Positions 60,901-64,000 of a stretch of 64,000 nt of DNA are shown piece by piece. Both the position numbers and the translations under genes were made by a program. The DNA is from Actinomadura coerulea (lineage in GTDB: Bacteria > Actinomycetota > Actinomycetes > Streptosporangiales > Streptosporangiaceae). Position 1 is the first letter of the stretch. Each line of letters begins with the position of its first letter. The DNA is taken from contig NZ_JACHMQ010000001.1 of the NCBI RefSeq assembly GCF_014208105.1, positions 2,666,001 to 2,730,000 of the forward strand. The letters run 5' to 3'. The notes under the pieces are model-generated. The model did not search any database and was not told the DNA's origin. It worked only from the letters and a program-made list of their open reading frames with translations.

Positions 60901-63900
60901 GGTCGTCCTGCGTGGGCGCCAGGAACACGAGCATGTCGTCCGCGCCGTCGGCGCCCAGGCCGTACGGCGCGACCCCGCGGACGAGCCGGGCGGCGTTGCG
61001 CACGCCGGGGCCGGTCAGCGCGCTGACGTCCACCGGCTTCAGCGGCGTGCCGAGCGTGACCAGCCCGAGTACCGAGGTCGCCGGCTCGGCGGCCAGGTCG
61101 GCGACCAGTCTGCGGGCGGCCACGCCCGCGACCGAGTGGGCGACCAGCACCGTGCGCCCGCCGGGCCGCGCGACGGCGATCCGGTCCAGGACGCGGCGCA
61201 GCTGCGCGGCCTGGTGGACGGCGGTGTGCTCCGCCTTCTCCCCCAGCCGCACGACGTAGACCGGCGCCGCGCCGATGGTGCTCAGGTCGGCGTGCAGCGG
61301 ATCGGGGGCGCCGCGCAGGTCGACGGTCGCGACCGCGGCGGACGCGGGCAGCGGCCCGCCGGGCGCGGTGGCCGCGGCGACCAGGCCGGACCAGCAGTCG
61401 TCTCCGGCGAACGAGGGGGCGACCAGCACGACCGACCAGGGCACGGTGCCCAGGCCGGCGGTCAGCGAGCGCACCGTGCCGAGCGCGGCCCGGACGGCGT
61501 CGCGGGACCGGGGCAGCATGTGGTGCGCCGCGGTGACGGGCGTCGCCACCTCGGCGGAACCGGGGCCGCGCCCGGCCGCGTCCGCCGGGACGACGCCGTC
61601 GCCCTCGGCGAACAGGTCCCGCAGCAGCCGCAGCGACCCGAGGGCGTCGGTACCCGAGCCGAGCGCCGCGGTGGCCTCGCCGACGAACGGCCCGAGGTCG
61701 GCGGCGAGGTCGGCCACGTAGTCCAGGTCGGTGGTGTCGAGCGTCTCGCTCTCCAGTCGCGCGGTCACCGCCTCGGCCCATTCCGGGGGCGGTCCGCCGG
61801 GCAGCGTCCAGGTGAGCAGTTCGGCGGCGGGCCGGTCGTGCGGCTGGAGTGGCACGGTCCAGGGGGCGGCGGCGGTGCCGTGGCCCGCCGGGGCGGGGCC
61901 CGCCGCGCCGATGTCCTCGAACAGGCCCACCCGGTCGGTGAGGAAAGCCTGCAACGGCCACCGAGCCTCGGACAGGTAGGGCAGGCCCGCGGTGGTGACG
62001 CCCGCCTGCGCGGAGACCAGGGCGGCGGCCCAGGAGCGCAGCGCTTCCAGCGGCCGCTCCAGCAGGGAGCCGGCATCGCCGGGGTCGGGCGGCTCGATCG
62101 CGGGGGCGCCCTCAGGCAGCCGCGCCGAGCGGCCCATGCCCAGGATCGACGGCAGCAGCCCTGCGCCCGGGCCGCCCCAGGAGGCGGCCGCGCGGGCGAC
62201 GACGGCGCGCAGCACGTCCACCGCCTGGGCGGGGCTGATGGCCAGGCCGAACGTGCCGCTGGAGGCGTCGGCGCCGGCCGGCAGCCGCAGCGTGCCCAGG
62301 GCGAGCTGCTCGCCCGCGACGGTCAGCCGCACGTCCTCCAGGGTCACCTGCGCGGTGAGCGGCCTGCCTGGCGCCCAGGCGGCGAAGGCGCGCAGGTCGC
62401 CGGTGGCCAGGCCGAGGTCGCCGTCCAGCTCCTCGCCGGGCGGGGTGACGGCCAGGTCGGCGCGGACGCCGCCCAGCCAGCGGACGCCACCGCCCCCGGG
62501 CGCCAGGTCGGCGGCCAGCAGCGCGGCCTGCGCCGACACCGCCCAGGCGGTGTCGGCCTGCGCGGCGGACGCGACGCGCAGCCGCAGCCCCAGGTGCAGG
62601 CGGGGCGCGCCGGCGGTCCCCTCGTCCCACAGGGCGAGGGCGAAGCCGCCGGTCGCGGCGGTGTTGCCGGGCCACCAGCCGAGCGGCAGGACCCAGGGGT
62701 CGGCGGCGGTGCCGGCGCCGCTCACCGGTGCCAGATCGCCGGGGCGGCCCGAGCCGAGCAGCCCGCCGATCGCGGCGAGCAGGCGGCGCCAGCCGTCGGC
62801 GGTCTGCCGCAGCTCCCGGTAGTAGGCGGCCAGCGCGCGGGTCGGCGCGGTGGCCAGGCCGCCGATGTCGGTGCCGGGGGTCATGGCCAGGCCCAGCAGC
62901 GTCCGGACCGCGCCGGCGAACGGCCCGGCGGCGCCGAGGCCCTCCTCCACCGCGTCCTCCAGCGCGGCGGCCGCGGTGCTGCCGAGCGAGGACGCGTCGG
63001 TCAGGTCCAGGCGGGGGAACACGTGGTCGGGGGTGACGACGTCTCGCAACTCCAGCACGGGGCCGAGCCCGGAGGCGTCGTAGCGCAGCCCGGCCCGCAA
63101 CGAGCCCACCCCGAACCCGTGGGTCGCGGGGCCGGCGGGGATGAGCGGGCCTTCTGTCACTGCGCGGCGGACGGTCACCTCGGCGCGCTCGGCGAGCACG
63201 GCGGGGCCGGTGCCGTGGAGCGGCAGCGCCAGCAGGATGCCCTCGCCGGAGACGACCGCGCCGGCCGCCGCGACGGCGAACTCGGCGGCCAGCGCGACGA
63301 CCAGCACCGGGGTGCCGCTGTCGGGCGCGGGCCGCAGCCACACCCGGGCTGACACCGCCGGGCCGGGGCCCGGCGGTGTCAGCCGCAGCACAGCGGGCTC
63401 CTCCTCGGTGGGAGCGCCCGCGGCGGGCGCGGACATCGGCAGGTCGCCCAGCAGCCCCGCGATGTGCCGCAGCCAGGCCACCAGCGCCGACCGGCCGTCG
63501 GCCTGGGTCGAGCCGGCCAGCCCGGCCAGCCAGCCGCGCATCGCGGCCGGGTCGTGGACCAGGCCGGCCAGCGGCAGCGCCGGCAGCCCGTCGGACAGGC
63601 CGAGCAGCCCGGTCAGGTGGCCGGCCAGGGCGCGCACCTGCGCCGGCTGTTCGGCCGCCGACAGCAGCGCGTCGACCAGGGCGGCGGCGAGCTGCGCCAG
63701 GCCCACCGGCACGGCGATCGGATCCAGTTCCAGCGGCGGCAGGGTCGAGGCGGGCCCGGGTCGGTACCGGACCCGGAACCGGGCCGCGGCGCCGCCGGGA
63801 CCGGTCCCGGCCATCGACAGCGACGCGGTCAGCCGGGCGCCATCGCCGGGCAGCCGCACGGTGGCGGTCAGCTCGACCGGGTGGGCGGCCTCGCCGGTCA

Positions 63901-64000
63901 CGACCGCGAGCACGCCGTCGCGGACGGCCACGAGCGGCACGGTCGCGGTGACGCGGGGCGCGGTGGGACCGGGCTGGGCGACGGCCCGCAGGTCCAGCAG
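54905..64000 (-). CDS. giant DUF6603-type protein with embedded alpha/beta hydrolase (5' end beyond window)
   Basis: At least 3,031 codons are open to the window edge; a GTG at 63940 is the first internal start but the frame continues upstream, so the gene is partial. Numbering from that GTG, residues 1-830 and 1,010-2,130 are repetitive beta-strand-rich segments (many short V/L-G-D/A units). About 830-1,010 resemble a lipase-like alpha/beta hydrolase with the nucleophile elbow AHSVAG (serine near 935) after WSVVLVAPSFAGDD. About 2,130-2,515 match DUF6603: PYLFVEGLAGGVGYNR, then FPLVQAV, GGYSPWFDPEGFP and WDPFYYRVDMGVEVGA. A proline/alanine-rich linker and a C-terminal domain of about 300 residues follow. 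No membrane segments or sortase signal are visible. It is the first gene visible in the six-gene coupled operon. Confidence 0.8.
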   Translation of the reverse strand: MLDLRAVAQPGPTAPRVTATVPLVAVRDGVLAVVTGEAAHPVELTATVRLPGDGARLTASLSMAGTGPGGAAARFRVRYRPGPASTLPPLELDPIAVPVGLAQLAAALVDALLSAAEQPAQVRALAGHLTGLLGLSDGLPALPLAGLVHDPAAMRGWLAGLAGSTQADGRSALVAWLRHIAGLLGDLPMSAPAAGAPTEEEPAVLRLTPPGPGPAVSARVWLRPAPDSGTPVLVVALAAEFAVAAAGAVVSGEGILLALPLHGTGPAVLAERAEVTVRRAVTEGPLIPAGPATHGFGVGSLRAGLRYDASGLGPVLELRDVVTPDHVFPRLDLTDASSLGSTAAAALEDAVEEGLGAAGPFAGAVRTLLGLAMTPGTDIGGLATAPTRALAAYYRELRQTADGWRRLLAAIGGLLGSGRPGDLAPVSGAGTAADPWVLPLGWWPGNTAATGGFALALWDEGTAGAPRLHLGLRLRVASAAQADTAWAVSAQAALLAADLAPGGGGVRWLGGVRADLAVTPPGEELDGDLGLATGDLRAFAAWAPGRPLTAQVTLEDVRLTVAGEQLALGTLRLPAGADASSGTFGLAISPAQAVDVLRAVVARAAASWGGPGAGLLPSILGMGRSARLPEGAPAIEPPDPGDAGSLLERPLEALRSWAAALVSAQAGVTTAGLPYLSEARWPLQAFLTDRVGLFEDIGAAGPAPAGHGTAAAPWTVPLQPHDRPAAELLTWTLPGGPPPEWAEAVTARLESETLDTTDLDYVADLAADLGPFVGEATAALGSGTDALGSLRLLRDLFAEGDGVVPADAAGRGPGSAEVATPVTAAHHMLPRSRDAVRAALGTVRSLTAGLGTVPWSVVLVAPSFAGDDCWSGLVAAATAPGGPLPASAAVATVDLRGAPDPLHADLSTIGAAPVYVVRLGEKAEHTAVHQAAQLRRVLDRIAVARPGGRTVLVAHSVAGVAARRLVADLAAEPATSVLGLVTLGTPLKPVDVSALTGPGVRNAARLVRGVAPYGLGADGADDMLVFLAPTQDDLDPYGRELPATTAAVEGPGLLPAARFAAVPATPPDVRGIPVLAITGELPGGTLATRLAALVAGAAAAGAPGEQVTHLAHGVRIGLPKPAGPAGAVSVETDVRLDLGRVPVVVGAPEPPAPRAGLVARVRLVRVGGPLLDTETGAVPETGARIGTLEATVTVPGDFGAPVLDVVLRDAALGGRWSHAAGLDDPRAAPLLARLIDALGREDPAGGELAAFLNLLTDLGLTGTDGSGKVWIADAFAALAADPGAYLGPRLVPLLDRGTGLYGLVRDAGAAAGAGPWRWRSPDLPVELVVAPDPWRVAVRTTGAGQTTAAGGRFRGDGEVELGGAATADCALSLAGLGLDRGPTGAPRLHAPWLDAPLPLDAGPAELRAALAPVVPRLIADVCLTGLLERVIGGFGPAAALSRLLHDPAGWLLDNLLGGAGAGTPDPAALNRVLADLADAAGLTRDAARPLVLPGNLIVRADAAPAGGTRLSLATNSPVAISGITLALSAAVTLAGRHAAVGGTLEVDLPLPGSWGSVRVIAGQGPDGPVLAFTLSGAETTVHLLPAVKGVAELVAAQAARLLPEVLDGLTAAAASPAPSPLLSDALAVAAALGVYDPAAGPGHGFAARGDRLARLVRAAPGSPDGITAAGVSATATLLGRLLGGIVSSPAPGALRVSTPVRGGNLVLDAVAVPASARPALLVGLTGLNLQTPAGGQVGAGVTADVTVGRSGTAFTAAARLATRLDTGAGIVLTPRLDLSAGSDGRLRVTLRPLGDDQVVVALAPVPAAITAADAARLAQAWVVPLATRLMMRAADTWLSRPLWGGPTGKNTRDLLRAAKVVDDQDRLLPLPGPAAALRDLLGVLDGVAVPLPGGLGLGLARSGTLLGLRLTGQAEITAGDYRVGLHAGLPAGTGIAWPAAENGVTLLLLDTAGTAPGLAPALRLGGVGATVRRRDGAAVIDAGGVRLGHASGFVRAEVALPVGGTPRRSTTPGSLGAAAVLGGLGLPLLAAPGPASDPVAGGILAPGSGDGTPANPPIDVVVATGPAGPQVALNGTDAAEPRWLPVQKSFGPLHLDQLGLAHRKLTGPEHAAHPDAVALFFDGSLALAGMSIRPDGLRLLVPLDDLAEPGEWEIGLDGLAVSLDLPSVRVAGGLTRTVADGVAEYTGELSVDVAGRGFTAIGGYSKGADGATSLFVFVALPFALGGPPYLFVEGLAGGVGYNRALVVPTDPIAAASFPLVQAVQEGGVGQPRDPDSQLAALRKVAPARRGSHWVAAGVRFSSFELVHTSAVAYAALDRGFQVGLLGVSRMVLPMAGPAIANVELAVNARFDSTESLLSIRAQLTDNSWLLSRDCQLTGGFAFVIWFRERRFVLTIGGYSPWFDPEGFPVVPRVGIRWAVSKQVSVKGEAYFAVVPGFMMFGGRIEAAYDTDIVRLWFTAWLDVLLGWDPFYYRVDMGVEVGATFRLRVCFIACVTIRVSVSLGVSLQVEGPPLHGRARVDLAVASVTVHIGDPAPPPPAYLTWLAFSRRYLAGPTGPAVVAVSAGAAADTGPAATGANPADGSQADPWPIQAAARLRTESRIPATRAKVGETPVPLTGITVGGPAPLHPTPCGNKVLPYFRVTHQVAVTGSTGAQPNSMVVTPRQGGFQAALWQPAPAPGDQPQHVDGLPALGGVDLDFITAATGAPVTVRPEITAVSTPLPFGAPAGRARAATALAAEPAPPARTRRTPAATGPRLIGVVHPGGRRVSRPAPAPSAALAATGDAVTLAPEAGYVWRVSAGESAGLAVEHGQARVVCVSGSGHVLADRVVDAAAEAFTPPEGTSHVMVGDVAGLPAGAPGWHVGTPVVQVLPGVALAGRATLLPDGPVPMPAAPDQVVLLSAGDLLRNRGGCRTLLPAATTVVQVLVERADGTAGAAADLDGAVTIDGRTVRGEALRTASGMGLLLQVPSREDGADPPVQVDLELPGGWSAVAVHAVAQREDEAAGQALAAAGTGPAVARWAAADNDGGRK

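Noticed and set aside
59666..63352. 1,228-codon plus-strand frame
   Set aside because: Antisense to the giant gene; glycine-, arginine- and glutamine-rich with no recognisable motif.

Overview
The window is high-GC DNA from an actinomycete. GC is roughly 70%, GTG and TTG starts are frequent, and genes often overlap by 4 nt (ATGA/GTGA). The families present include an SCO6745-like protein, AfsR-like and NarL-type regulators, Pkn-type kinases and ABC antibiotic-type exporters. The mix suggests a Streptosporangiales or Streptomyces-type organism, possibly Actinomadura-like. That placement is inference from gene families, not from a marker gene.

Bases 1-29,500 form an accessory region. Intact genes stand alone or in pairs among many gene fragments. 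Intact genes include a membrane Ser/Thr kinase, a GNAT acetyltransferase, a cupin plus TPR pair, a sensor kinase plus LuxR response regulator, an SCO6745-like protein, a B12-type MerR regulator, a TetR regulator, an AfsR-like ATPase regulator, an ApbE-like protein, an alpha/beta hydrolase, and a MarR-type regulator divergent from an ABC exporter. Remnants include IS5- and IS630-family transposases, SRPBCC, Lrp/AsnC, carboxylesterase, two DoxX-like fragments, SDR, AraC, TetR, CBS, NhaP-like and SLC13-like pieces. At 3.1-5.0 kb lies a dismantled polymorphic-toxin locus: a Hint remnant, an IS630 remnant, a CdiA-type nuclease toxin and an overlapping immunity-like gene.

Bases 28.4-45.8 kb hold a LacI regulator and a divergent 14-gene operon. 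Two nearly identical 14-bp LacI-type operators lie between them. The operon encodes a DapA-family lyase, a three-part HcnABC/opine-oxidase-like dehydrogenase, an amidohydrolase, ATP-dependent hydantoinase/oxoprolinase subunits A and B, a complete Dpp-type ABC importer, a small allophanate-hydrolase-C-like protein and a dihydropyrimidinase-type cyclic amidase. Together these look like uptake and stepwise opening, hydrolysis and oxidation of a cyclic or N-substituted amino-acid derivative. The substrate is unknown.

Bases 46.1-64.0 kb (minus strand) hold six genes that all overlap by 4 nt. The first is a giant protein of more than 3,000 residues with an embedded lipase-like alpha/beta hydrolase and a DUF6603-like region; it runs off the window edge. 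It is followed by two uncharacterised proteins (403 and 254 aa), a 1,754-aa protein with a ricin-B lectin and NBR1-like Ig domains, a small ATP-grasp relative lacking catalytic residues, and a complete ATP-grasp ligase-like protein. This is the best candidate for an undescribed system in the window.
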